Assembly (NCBI RefSeq): GCF_001571145.1
Contig: NZ_BCTF01000028.1
Location: 1 to 63,944, forward strand
DNA from: Hydrogenophaga flava NBRC 102514
GTDB lineage: Bacteria > Pseudomonadota > Gammaproteobacteria > Burkholderiales > Burkholderiaceae_C
Length of the DNA: 63,944 nucleotides
Direction: 5' to 3'
Within the stretch, counting starts at the first letter, position 1, and every line of letters begins with the position of its first letter. The notes beneath the pieces are model-generated. The model made no database searches. It was not told where the DNA came from and worked only from the letters and a program-made list of their open reading frames with translations. Below, in pieces: positions 18,047-26,885 of the stretch. The translations under genes and the position numbers were made by a program.

Positions 18047-18529
18047 TCAGGTGCGGAAATAGGATTTGTAGACGCGGCTGCTGCCGTCGCGCTGGACCAG
18101 GACCACGTCGTAGGGGTCCTTGCGGCCGCCGTACTCGGGGCCGTCCATGCCGGGGCTGCCAATGGGCATGCCCGGCACGGACAGGCCCAGGGCCTGGGCC
18201 TTCTCGGCCAGCAGGCGACGGATCTCGGGGGCGTTCACATGCCCCTCGATCACGTAGCCGCCGATCAGCGCGGTGTGGCAGGAGGCGAACTTCTGCGGCA
18301 TGCCCAGGCGCTGGCGCACCGCGGTGTTGCCGGTCTCGAAGACCTGGACCTGGAAGCCGTCGCGCTGCAGGTAGGCGATCCAGTCCTTGCAGCAGCCGCA
18401 GTTCGGGTCTTTCCAGACCTGCATCACGGGCAGGGCGTCGGTCTTGGTGGCGGGTGCCGCGGCGCGGGCCGCGAGCGTAGTGGCGCCGAGCAAGGCGGTG
18501 GCGCCGAGAAGGAGGGAACGTCGTTGCAT
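18047..18529 (-). CDS. DUF411 metal-binding protein, Tat-exported
   Basis: A 160-residue protein of family DUF411, common in copper and silver resistance clusters. The N-terminus MQRRSLLLG plus a hydrophobic stretch looks like a Tat signal. The mature part has a CGCC motif (DPNCGCCKDW) in a thioredoxin-like setting, a second cysteine-histidine pair (FASCHTALIGG), and a conserved GMPIGSPGM loop rich in methionine. The role is probably periplasmic metal binding or transfer; the exact reaction is not established. It sits between the cupredoxin and CusF-like genes. Confidence 0.85.
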   Translation of the reverse strand: MQRRSLLLGATALLGATTLAARAAAPATKTDALPVMQVWKDPNCGCCKDWIAYLQRDGFQVQVFETGNTAVRQRLGMPQKFASCHTALIGGYVIEGHVNAPEIRRLLAEKAQALGLSVPGMPIGSPGMDGPEYGGRKDPYDVVLVQRDGSSRVYKSYFRT

Positions 18530-18554
18530 GGTGTGCTCTATATAGGGAAGGGGG

Positions 18555-19073
18555 TCAGGATTTCGGGCTGACGCGGATGGTGCCGCGCATGCCGGCCTCG
18601 AAGTGGCCGGCGATCAGGCAGGCGAACTCGAAGTCGCCCGGGCGGTTGAAGGTCCAGGTGATCTCGCCGCGCTGGCCCGCGTTCACGTGGGCCATGTAGG
18701 GCTCGTCGTGTTCCATGCCGGGGTGCTTCTTCATCAGTTCGGCGTGGGCCTGCAGTTCCTCGCGCGTGCCGACCACCAGTTCATGCAGCAGCTTTCCGCG
18801 GTTGGTGATGCGCAGGCGCACCGTCTCGCCCTCGCGCACGTCGAGGTGCGCGGGCGTGAAGCGCATCTTGTCGTCCATGCGGATCTCAATGGTGCGCGTG
18901 GCCTCGGTCGGGGCGGCGGCGATGCCCCAGGGCTTCTGTTCGCGCACGACTTCGCGCGGACCGCCGGCATGGATGTCGCCATGGGCGCGCACGGTGGCTG
19001 GGAACAGGGCCGGGGCGGCGAGCAGGGCGAGTGTCTGCAGCAGCCGGCGTCGGTGGAAGGGAAAAGGGGTCAT
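18555..19073 (-). CDS. CopI-like periplasmic cupredoxin
   Basis: A 172-residue plastocyanin-like protein. It begins with a twin-arginine type signal (HRRRLLQTLALLAAP) ending near VRAHG. The cupredoxin part has the copper ligands His (in LLHELVVG), and Cys/His/Met in the C-terminal FACLIAGHFEAGM. A Met/His-rich insertion (KKHPGMEHDEPYMAH) precedes them, as in CopI, which confers copper tolerance. It follows the multicopper oxidase by 14 bases in the same operon. A longer upstream frame only overlaps the oxidase gene and is not real. Confidence 0.87.
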   Translation of the reverse strand: MTPFPFHRRRLLQTLALLAAPALFPATVRAHGDIHAGGPREVVREQKPWGIAAAPTEATRTIEIRMDDKMRFTPAHLDVREGETVRLRITNRGKLLHELVVGTREELQAHAELMKKHPGMEHDEPYMAHVNAGQRGEITWTFNRPGDFEFACLIAGHFEAGMRGTIRVSPKS

Positions 19074-19087
19074 GGTGTCGTTGCGGT

Positions 19088-20476
19088 TCAGTGGTTGTGG
19101 TGGCCCGCCGGTTTGCGGGCGGACGCGGCGGCCGGGGTCTGGGGATCGGCAGCGCTGCCTGGGGCGCGCGACGTGGCGGCCGGCGTTGACACCTCGCGCG
19201 CCTGGGTGCCGGGTGGCATGGCGTACCAGCCCGGGTCGCTGTGGTCGCCGGGCTTCTGGTCGGCGCGCACCTTGAGGGTGGTGAACATGCCACCCATCTC
19301 GATCGGGCCGTAGGGGCCGGTGCCGGTCATCATGGGGACGGTGTTCTCGGGCAGCTCCATCTGCATCTCGCCCATGTCGGCCATGCCGCGCTCGCCCATG
19401 AGCATGTAGTCCGGCGTGTGGCGCTGGATCTTCTGCACCAGGCCGCGGTGGTCCGCGCCGATCATGGTCGGCACGCCGTGGCCCATGGCGCCCATGGTGT
19501 GGTGGCTCTTGTGGCAGTGCATAGCCCAGTCGCCGGGTTCGTCGGCGATGAACTCGATCTGCCGCATCTGGCCCACGCCGATGTCGGTGGTCACCTCGGG
19601 CCAGCGCGCGGTCTTGGGCACCGGGCCGCCGTCGGTGCCGGTCACCTCGAACTCGATGCCGTGGATGTGGATCGGGTGGTTGGTCATGGTCAGGTTGCCG
19701 ATGCGCACCCGCACCCGGTCGCCCAGGCGCGCCACCAGCGGGCTGATGCCCGGGAAGACGCGGCTGTTCCAGGCCCAGATGTTCTGCTCCAGCATGGTGT
19801 TGACCTGCGGCGTGCGGCTGCCGGGCTCGACATCGAAGGCGTTGAGCAGGAAGCAGACGTCGCGCTGCACCTCGTTGATGAGCGGGTGTCTGCCTTTCGG
19901 GTGTGTGACCCAGAAGCCCATCATGCCCATGGCCATCTGCACCATCTCGTCGGCGTGCGGGTGGTACATGAAGGTGCCGGGCCGGCGCGCCTCGAACTCG
20001 TAGACGAAGGTCTTGCCGGGCGGGATCTGGGGCTGCGTCAGCCCGCCCACGCCGTCCATGCCGGCGGGCAGGCGCTGGCCGTGCCAGTGCACCGCAGTGT
20101 GCTCGGGCAGGCGGTTGGTCACGTACAGCCGCACCCTGTCTCCCTCGACCACCTCGATGGTCGGGCCCGGGCTCTGGCCGTTGTAGCCCCACATGTTGAC
20201 CAGGAAGCCGGGCGCCATCTCGCGCACCACGGGTTCGGCCACCAGGTGGAACTCCTTGACGCCGTTGTTCATGCGCCAGGGCAGGGTCCAGCCGTTGAGC
20301 GTGAGCACCGGGCTGTAGGGACGGCCGGCGCCGGTCACGCCGGGCGGCGTCCAGGGCGGGGCGGTGTCGGCCGAGGTCTGCTGCACGGCCTCGGGAATGG
20401 CGGCGAGGGCGGCGCGGCCCACGCTGGCGGCGGCCAGTGCGGTGGCGGCGCCGGTGAAGAAGTGGCGTCGTTGCAT
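19088..20476 (-). CDS. Multicopper oxidase, copper-resistance type
   Basis: A 462-residue oxidase with a Tat signal (MQRRHFFTG). The four copper-binding clusters are present: HWHGQ, YHPHAD, HPIHIHG and the C-terminal HCHKSHHTM with the type-1 cysteine flanked by the type-3 histidines. Such enzymes oxidise Cu(I) to the less toxic Cu(II) in the periplasm using O2. A methionine-rich stretch (MLMGERGMADMGEMQMELP) after the core probably binds Cu(I). The C-terminus ends HHNH. The ATG lies one base beyond the TolC-family stop (TGAGATG), so translation is coupled. Confidence 0.9.
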   Translation of the reverse strand: MQRRHFFTGAATALAAASVGRAALAAIPEAVQQTSADTAPPWTPPGVTGAGRPYSPVLTLNGWTLPWRMNNGVKEFHLVAEPVVREMAPGFLVNMWGYNGQSPGPTIEVVEGDRVRLYVTNRLPEHTAVHWHGQRLPAGMDGVGGLTQPQIPPGKTFVYEFEARRPGTFMYHPHADEMVQMAMGMMGFWVTHPKGRHPLINEVQRDVCFLLNAFDVEPGSRTPQVNTMLEQNIWAWNSRVFPGISPLVARLGDRVRVRIGNLTMTNHPIHIHGIEFEVTGTDGGPVPKTARWPEVTTDIGVGQMRQIEFIADEPGDWAMHCHKSHHTMGAMGHGVPTMIGADHRGLVQKIQRHTPDYMLMGERGMADMGEMQMELPENTVPMMTGTGPYGPIEMGGMFTTLKVRADQKPGDHSDPGWYAMPPGTQAREVSTPAATSRAPGSAADPQTPAAASARKPAGHHNH

Positions 20477-20477
20477 C

Positions 20478-21749
20478 TCAGTGGTCCTTGGAAGCGGTGC
20501 CGGCCGTGGCCGACGGGGCATCGGTGGCGGTGGCGCGGTAGGGGCCGCCGGCCAGCAGCAGCTGCCAGTCGAGCCAGGCGGTCCAGTAGGCGTGGCGGGC
20601 CTGGGCGGCGGCGCTGGCGGCCGCCAGGCGCTCGCGCGTGGCGTCGAGCAGTTCCCAGGTGCTCTGCAGCATGCCGTTGTAGCGCAGCAGGGTTTCCTGC
20701 TCCTGCGCGGTCACCAGCGGCAGCATCAGCGTACCCGTCTGCCGGGCCAGCGCATGCTGGTCCTGCAGCCGGCCCCTGGCCTCGCGCGCCTGAGAGCGGC
20801 GTTCCGTCTCGGCGCGGGCCAGGGCGGCCTGGGCCTCGGCGGCTTCGCCCAGGGCGTGCTCGCGTGTGAGGCGGGTGTCGGTGATCACCGGCGCGCGCTC
20901 GGGCAGGCCGTCGGACGGCAGGGCAGCCATGGCGTCTTCACGGGCACGGGCCAGGCGCTCCAGCAGGCCGTTTGGCAGGGCGCCGACCTGGCGCCCGGTG
21001 TGGAGCCTCTGCTGGGCCAGCGCCGCGTCGGTCGCGAGCACCCGGGCGGCGATGGCGTCCATGTCCGGTGTGTCCAGGGTCTCGGGCGGTTCTGGCAGTT
21101 CGGCTGGCAACTGCTGCGCCAGCGCCGCAACCTCGACGGCACTGGCCAGCCCCAGCGCGCGCGCCAGGCGCTCACGCGCGCTGCGTTCGGCCTGCCGCGC
21201 CTGCACCAGGGCCAGACCCTCGCGCGCCTGCGTCACCTGTTCGCGCAGCAGCCGGGCCTGGCTCCAGTTGCCCGCCTGCACCATGCGTCGGCCCAGCTCG
21301 GCGCCGCTGTCGGCCACCTCGCTGCGCGCCTGCTGCAGCGCCAGCACCTGGGCGGCCAGCACCGCGTCCTGCCAGGCCTGGCGCACCTGGGTGATCTGGG
21401 CCAGAAGGGCCTGGTGCCGCTCGCGCGCCTGCACCGGGTTGGCGGGTGCGGCGCCGAACAGCTCGGGCCGCAGCCGCAGGGCGCGGCGCACCGCTTCGTC
21501 GGCGCTCAGCGCCGGTCCGGGGCGCGCCGGCGTGGCCGCTGGTGGCAGATTGCGCAGCTCCCACTTCAGCAGGTCGATGTGCCCGCGGGGGAACTCGCCC
21601 ACGCGCTCATTGGCTTCGCGCCACTGTTGCCGTGCTTCGCTCAGAGCCGGGTTGTCCGGCGGGGTCAGTGTCTGTGTCTGCGCCCACGCCGGCCACCACG
21701 GCACGGCGAGCGCAACAACGGCGGGCCAGGCCCGCTTCATTGCATTCAT
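20478..21749 (-). CDS. TolC-family outer-membrane efflux protein
   Basis: A 423-residue protein with a signal peptide (cleavage near AWAQ) and a long helical, Ala/Arg/Gln/Glu-rich body with two related halves, as in TolC/CzcC/CusC. Trimers of such proteins form the outer-membrane duct of tripartite pumps. No RND pump or membrane-fusion protein is adjacent, which is unusual; it may couple to a pump elsewhere in the genome. AGGAG lies just before the ATG. It is followed without a gap by the multicopper oxidase. Confidence 0.82.
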   Translation of the reverse strand: MNAMKRAWPAVVALAVPWWPAWAQTQTLTPPDNPALSEARQQWREANERVGEFPRGHIDLLKWELRNLPPAATPARPGPALSADEAVRRALRLRPELFGAAPANPVQARERHQALLAQITQVRQAWQDAVLAAQVLALQQARSEVADSGAELGRRMVQAGNWSQARLLREQVTQAREGLALVQARQAERSARERLARALGLASAVEVAALAQQLPAELPEPPETLDTPDMDAIAARVLATDAALAQQRLHTGRQVGALPNGLLERLARAREDAMAALPSDGLPERAPVITDTRLTREHALGEAAEAQAALARAETERRSQAREARGRLQDQHALARQTGTLMLPLVTAQEQETLLRYNGMLQSTWELLDATRERLAAASAAAQARHAYWTAWLDWQLLLAGGPYRATATDAPSATAGTASKDH

Positions 21750-21819
21750 GGAAATCTCCTGACGTCACGAACCAGTGCGCCGCCCGGCCAGCGAGCGGAC
21801 GCACCACGGGCGGGCGAGC

Positions 21820-22167
21820 TCAGGAAATGGGCGGCTTGTGCCCCGGGTGGGGCAGGGCGCTGGCAAAGCGCACAGTGCCAGCGGTCAGGCGGGAGGGGGG
21901 CAGGGGCGCCGGCCCGGCGGCCGCCCAGGGCGTGGTCGCCAGCAGCGGGCCGTTGCAGATGTCACAGACGGCGTGCAGGGCCGGTTCACCAGGGGTGGCG
22001 GGATCGGCCACCGCATGGTCCGCGCAATGGGGCGCGGTGGCGGTGGCAGCAACTGCGGTCACGTGGACCTGTTCCGGGGCCGCGGCCATCGAGAGCACCA
22101 TGGCGTCGCCCGCCCAGGCCCGCCAGGGCAGGAGCACGATGAGGATGACGACGAACCAGCGGCGCAT
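21820..22167 (-). CDS. Small secreted Cys/His-containing protein of the metal operon
   Basis: A 115-residue protein with a signal peptide (MRRWFVVILIVLLPWRAWAG). The mature part contains HCADHAV and HAVCDICNGP, a possible metal-binding set, and little else of note. It resembles in layout the small DUF2946/CzcI-like proteins that head metal-efflux operons, but the match is only by pattern. It lies 31 bases after the CDF gene and 70 bases before the TolC-family gene, all in one direction. Confidence 0.6.
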   Translation of the reverse strand: MRRWFVVILIVLLPWRAWAGDAMVLSMAAAPEQVHVTAVAATATAPHCADHAVADPATPGEPALHAVCDICNGPLLATTPWAAAGPAPLPPSRLTAGTVRFASALPHPGHKPPIS

Positions 22168-22198
22168 GGGAGAAATGATACGTCCCGCTGCGGAAAGT

Positions 22199-22834
22199 TC
22201 AGGCCGGCACCGCGGCCAGCTCGCGCCGGGCTTCCCGGACCACCGTGACCCCGGCGCTGAGCGCCAGCGCCGCCATCACCGCGGCGACCACCAGGTCGGG
22301 CCAGGCCGATCCGGTGCCGAACACGCCCAGCGCCGCCAGCATGACCGCGAGGTTGGAGAGGGCGTCGTTGCGCGAACAGAGCCAGACGCTGCGCATGTTG
22401 GCGTCGCCGGTGCGGAAGGCGTAGAGCAGCACCGCCACGCCCGTGTTCACTACCAGTGCGATGGCGCCCACCACGCCCATGGTGAGCGGCTCGGGGACGG
22501 TGCCGCTGTGCAGCACCCAGGCCGCCTTGCCAATGACGAACAGTCCATAGGCGGTCATGGACAGGCCCTTGACCAGGGCCGCGCGGCTGCGCCAGACCAC
22601 CGCCATGCCCAGCACGGCCAGCGACAGCCCGTAGTTGGCCGCGTCGCCCGCGAAGTCCACCGCGTCGGCCAGCAGCGACACCGAGTCGGCCAGCAGGCCG
22701 GCGGTCAGCTCGACGATGAACATCGTGAGGTTGAGCACCAAGGCGATCCAGAGCGCGCGGCGCCAGGCCGGGTTGGTGACGCTGTCCCGGCCTTGGGATT
22801 CGATGGTGCAGTGATCGTGGCATTCGCAGGACAC
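22199..22834 (-). CDS. Cation diffusion facilitator metal exporter
   Basis: A 211-residue, six-helix transporter of the CDF family without the usual C-terminal cytoplasmic domain. The metal-binding DxxxD-type pairs are visible in helix 2 (DAVDFAGDA) and helix 5 (SRNDALSN). The N-terminus MSCECHDHC is a likely metal-binding tag. The start is GTG at 22834. CDF proteins export Zn2+, Cd2+, Co2+ or similar ions by proton antiport. The gene faces the MerR-family regulator across a canonical MerR operator and is probably the first gene of the seven-gene operon ending at 17735. Confidence 0.87.
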   Translation of the reverse strand: MSCECHDHCTIESQGRDSVTNPAWRRALWIALVLNLTMFIVELTAGLLADSVSLLADAVDFAGDAANYGLSLAVLGMAVVWRSRAALVKGLSMTAYGLFVIGKAAWVLHSGTVPEPLTMGVVGAIALVVNTGVAVLLYAFRTGDANMRSVWLCSRNDALSNLAVMLAALGVFGTGSAWPDLVVAAVMAALALSAGVTVVREARRELAAVPA

Positions 22835-22869
22835 AAGAAACCTTTCGCTGGAGGTGAATTCGTGCCACG

Positions 22870-22900
22870 ATTGGAAACCTTCAAGTCACTTCAAGGTCAA
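22870..22900 (-). promoter_or_regulatory. MerR-type operator-promoter for the metal operon
   Basis: Read on the minus strand, TTGACC (-35, 22895-22900) and TCCAAT (-10, 22870-22875) are 19 bases apart, the over-long spacing typical of MerR-activated promoters. Between and over them lies the dyad ACCTTGAAGT-G-ACTTGAAGGT (22877-22897) with one mismatch between the halves, very like PbrR/CadR/ZntR operators. Confidence 0.85.
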
Positions 22901-22908
22901 GCCCCGTG

Positions 22909-23373
22909 ATGTCCCGCACTTCAAACGAACCCCGGTGGAAGATCGGCGAGGCCGCGCGCCGCAGTGGCGTGGGCGCGGCCAACATCCGCTACTACGAGCG
23001 CGAGGGCCTGCTGGCGCCACAGGCCCGAGCCGACAACGACTACCGCCTCTACAGCGAGGACGACGTGCACCGCCTGCGCTTCATCCGGCTGTGCCGCGCG
23101 ATGGACATGTCGCTGGAGGAGGTTCGGTCGCTGCTGTCGCTGGACCTGGGCCGCAAGGCTGATTGCGAGCGGGCGCGCGAGGTGCTGGACGCGCACCTGG
23201 CGCATGTGCGTGAGCGGCTAGCCGAGCTGCAGGCGCTGGAGCAGGACCTGCGCGGCCTGCGTGACCGCTGCGACGGCTCCGACGACCACTGCCACATCAT
23301 CGAGGCCCTGCACGAGCGGGCCGATGCGCCCCTGGCGGAGGCCGCCTCCGCCGGCCCGCGGCGGCACGTCTGA
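22909..23373 (+). CDS. MerR-family metal-responsive regulator, PbrR/CadR type
   Basis: A 154-residue regulator with the N-terminal winged helix (WKIGEAARRSGVGAANIRYYE) and a dimerising coiled coil. Metal-binding cysteines are C86, C121 and C128; their spacing (35 and 7) equals that of CadR C77, C112 and C119, which bind Cd2+ or Pb2+. It should bend the over-spaced promoter at 22870-22900 and switch on the divergent CDF gene. A GTG at 22906 is an alternative start. Notably the genes it may control include copper-handling proteins, although its cysteine pattern is not that of CueR. Confidence 0.9.
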   Translation: MSRTSNEPRWKIGEAARRSGVGAANIRYYEREGLLAPQARADNDYRLYSEDDVHRLRFIRLCRAMDMSLEEVRSLLSLDLGRKADCERAREVLDAHLAHVRERLAELQALEQDLRGLRDRCDGSDDHCHIIEALHERADAPLAEAASAGPRRHV

Positions 23374-23390
23374 ATGCGCGGGCCGCGCCC

Positions 23391-23675
23391 TCAGCGGCTG
23401 GCCAGTGTGGCGCCGGCCTTGTCGATCCAGTGCTGCACGGCGCCGGTCAGGTCGTTCTGGCTGAAGGAGCAGCTCTCCTCGCTGAACAGCGCGCTGCTCT
23501 CCAGCCGGTCCAGCAGGTTATTCAGCACATCGGCGTAGCGCGGCGGCAGCGCGGCCAGCAGCACCGCGTCGCCGCGGGTCGCGGCCGAAAAGTCCTGCAG
23601 CGAGAGTTCGCCGCGGCGCAGCGCGTCCAGGGACTGCGACAGCGCCGCCAGCCGTGCGGAGGGGTCGTTGTCCAT
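23391..23675 (-). CDS. Conserved hypothetical protein
   Basis: A 94-residue, soluble, helical protein with no recognised domain, signal peptide or membrane helix. It has a single cysteine in SEESCSFSQND. It ends 18 bases from the convergent MerR gene and begins 12 bases before the stop of aapP on the same strand, so it is probably the last gene of the aap transcript. Codon use is that of the host. Confidence 0.6.
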   Translation of the reverse strand: MDNDPSARLAALSQSLDALRRGELSLQDFSAATRGDAVLLAALPPRYADVLNNLLDRLESSALFSEESCSFSQNDLTGAVQHWIDKAGATLASR

Positions 23676-23687
23676 GGCGGCGCTCCT

Positions 23688-24443
<756 letters not shown>

Positions 24444-24474
24444 GAGAGGCTTTCTTTTTGGGGGTGTTCCGGGG

Positions 24475-25578
24475 TCAGCGGACCTTGCTGACGGCGGTGC
24501 GCTTCTCGACCCAGAGCGAGTAGCGCGACATGGCAAAACAGAACACGAAATAGATCAGCGTGATGAAGAAATAGGCTTCGAGCTTGAACGGGCGCCAGTC
24601 GGCGTCGGCGTTGAGCGCCAGCGCCAGTGCACCGGTGAGCTCGTACAGCGAGACGATGGTCACCAGCGAGGTGTCCTTGAACATGCCGATGAAGGTGTTC
24701 ATCAGCGAGGGCACGACGGTGGTGAGCGCCTGCGGCAGCACGATCTTGAGCTGGGTCTGCCAGTAGGTCAGACCCAGCGTGGCCGCCGCTTCGGTCTGCC
24801 CCTTGGGCAGGGCCTGCAGGCCGCCGCGCACCACCTCGGCCATGTAGGCCGCGGAGAACAGCGTGATGCCCACCACGACCCGGATCAGCACGTCGATGCT
24901 CACGCCGTGCGGCATGAACAGCGGCAGCATGAACGAGGCCATGAACAGCACCGTGATCAGCGGCACGCCACGGATCAGCTCCACGTACAGCGTGCACAGG
25001 GTCTTGATGGCTGGCATGTTGGAGCGCCGCCCCAGCGCCACGAAGATCGAGAGCGGGAAGGCCATCGTCATCGACACCACGGTCAGCATCACGGTCAGCG
25101 GCAGGCCGCCCCACTGGTCGGTGGGCACCTCGGTCAGGCCCAGCACGCCGCCCTTCATGAGCGTGAAGTAGACGGCCAGCATGACCACCCAGACCAGCGG
25201 CAGCGCCTTGTTCCAGAAGCGGGGCATGCAGCTGAGGACCACCACGCCCAGCATCAGCGCGGTGGCGATCACCGGGCGCCAGTGTTCGGTGTCGGGGTAG
25301 CGGCCCATCACGATGAGTCGGCCCTTCTCGGCCACCACGCCCCAGCAGGCGCCGACGCCACGCAGGTTGTTGCAGGCTTCGAGGTTGGCACCGAACACGG
25401 CGTTGAACACGCTCCAGTCCAGCGCATGGGACAGCGCCCAGAACGCCAGCGCCACCAGTGCCACGGTCATCAGGCTGTTGCCCGGGGTGGAGAACAGATT
25501 GACCTTGAGCCAGGCGATGGCGCCGGTCTGCTGGCCCGGCATCGGGCGGGCTTCGATCGGTTGGTAGGTTCTCTGCAT
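24475..25578 (-). CDS. aapM: General L-amino acid ABC transporter permease
   Basis: A 367-residue membrane protein with about eight hydrophobic segments. The cytoplasmic coupling (EAA) loop is [23 protein letters not shown]. It pairs with AapQ to form the channel. The N-terminal half contains a periplasmic loop with two cysteines ([14 protein letters not shown]) that could form a disulfide. The ATG is one base after the aapQ stop, showing translational coupling. Confidence 0.92.
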   Translation of the reverse strand: MQRTYQPIEARPMPGQQTGAIAWLKVNLFSTPGNSLMTVALVALAFWALSHALDWSVFNAVFGANLEACNNLRGVGACWGVVAEKGRLIVMGRYPDTEHWRPVIATALMLGVVVLSCMPRFWNKALPLVWVVMLAVYFTLMKGGVLGLTEVPTDQWGGLPLTVMLTVVSMTMAFPLSIFVALGRRSNMPAIKTLCTLYVELIRGVPLITVLFMASFMLPLFMPHGVSIDVLIRVVVGITLFSAAYMAEVVRGGLQALPKGQTEAAATLGLTYWQTQLKIVLPQALTTVVPSLMNTFIGMFKDTSLVTIVSLYELTGALALALNADADWRPFKLEAYFFITLIYFVFCFAMSRYSLWVEKRTAVSKVR

Positions 25579-25579
25579 G

Positions 25580-26779
25580 TCAGCGCTCCTGGATGGCGGC
25601 ACTGGCGTTGAACCAGTTCATCAGCGCCGAGGTGAGGAGGGAGAGCGTCAGGTAGACCAGCATCACGATCGAGAGCGCCTCGATGGCCCGGCCGGTCTGG
25701 TTGAGCGTGGTGTTGGCGATCGAGACCAGATCCGGGTAGCCGATGGCCACCGCCAGCGAGGAGTTCTTGGTCAGGTTCAGGTACTGGCTGGTCAGCGGCG
25801 GGATGATCACGCGCAGCGCCTGCGGCAGGACCACCAGGCGCATGGACTGGCGTTTGTTCAGGCCCAGCGAGGCCGCGGCCTCGTGCTGGCCCAGCGACAC
25901 CGACGAGATGCCCGAGCGCACGATCTCGGCGATGAACGAGGCCGTGTATGTCACCAGGCCCAGCAGCAGCGCCAGGAACTCGGGACTGAAGGCCGCGCCT
26001 TCCTCGATCTGGAACGCACCCTTGACCGGCAGGTTCCAGCCGGTCGGCGCGCCGCCGGCCAGCCAGCCCAGCAGCGCCAGGCCGACGATCAGCGCCAGCG
26101 ACACCAGCAGCACGGGCTTTTGCTGGCCGGTGAGGTCGAAGTGCCTGCTCGCCTTGCGGGCGTACATCCAGGACCCCACCACACCCGCGAGCAGCCCGAT
26201 GAGCGCCAGCGTCTGGCCGAGCTTCCAGACCGGCCAGGGGAAGGAGAAGCCGCCCTTGCTGAGGTAGAAGTGGCCGGCCTGCCAAGCCTCTTCGAATGGG
26301 GGCAGGATTTCGGTGAAGACGATGTACCAGATCAGCAGCTGCAGGTAGATCGGCACGTTGCGGAAGAACTCCACATAGCCGTAGCAGATCTTGCGGGCCA
26401 GGAAGTTGGCGGAGAAGCGGCCGACACCGATCAGGGTGCCGAGGATCGTGGCCAGCACGATGCCGATCACGGCTACCTTCAGGGTGTTGAGCAGGCCGAT
26501 GGAGAAGGCCGTCCAGTACGTGCTCATGACGTCGTACGGGATCAGGGTTTCGCTGACGTCGAAACCGAAAGGCTGGCCCATGAAGTCGTAGCCGCTCTGG
26601 ATGCCGCGCTCGCGCATGTTGCGCAGCGTGTTGCGGACCAGCAGCCAGATCAGGGTGGCCACCGAGGCGATGGCGACCACCTGGTAGATGACGCTGCGGC
26701 CTTCGCGGCTGTTCCAGGATATCGAGCGCCGCTTTCTGGAGGGAATGGGGCGCGCCTCGATCATGGTCGTTTGGGACAT
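25580..26779 (-). CDS. aapQ: General L-amino acid ABC transporter permease
   Basis: A 399-residue permease with about eight membrane segments. Its coupling loop is EIVRSGISSVSLGQHEAAASLGL, and a long periplasmic/central insertion (about residues 165-260) is typical of AapQ/BztB proteins. It is separated from aapJ by an attenuator-like hairpin and overlaps closely with aapM, so the two permeases are made in step but less than the binding protein. Confidence 0.92.
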   Translation of the reverse strand: MSQTTMIEARPIPSRKRRSISWNSREGRSVIYQVVAIASVATLIWLLVRNTLRNMRERGIQSGYDFMGQPFGFDVSETLIPYDVMSTYWTAFSIGLLNTLKVAVIGIVLATILGTLIGVGRFSANFLARKICYGYVEFFRNVPIYLQLLIWYIVFTEILPPFEEAWQAGHFYLSKGGFSFPWPVWKLGQTLALIGLLAGVVGSWMYARKASRHFDLTGQQKPVLLVSLALIVGLALLGWLAGGAPTGWNLPVKGAFQIEEGAAFSPEFLALLLGLVTYTASFIAEIVRSGISSVSLGQHEAAASLGLNKRQSMRLVVLPQALRVIIPPLTSQYLNLTKNSSLAVAIGYPDLVSIANTTLNQTGRAIEALSIVMLVYLTLSLLTSALMNWFNASAAIQER

Positions 26780-26805
26780 GGTGGAAGCTCCGGGCGGGAG
26801 AGGCT

Positions 26806-26856
26806 AAAAAAAGGCACAAGTGCCCTACGAAACGAGTTCATAGAGCCCTTGTGCCT
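26806..26856 (-). terminator. Attenuator-like terminator between aapJ and aapQ
   Basis: On the minus strand AGGCACAAG (26848-26856) pairs perfectly with CTTGTGCCT (26812-26820), an inner imperfect stem (CTATGAA with TTCGTAG) extends it, and a run of seven T follows. It lies after the aapJ stop and about 30 bases before aapQ. Partial read-through would give more binding protein than permease. Confidence 0.85.
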
Positions 26857-26885
26857 GCAACGGCCAAGTGCCGTGTGTTGACGGG

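Noticed and set aside
18555..20192. A 545-codon frame running from inside the multicopper oxidase into the cupredoxin
   Set aside because: Only its last 172 residues are a real protein; the first part is the oxidase gene read in the wrong frame, not a fusion.
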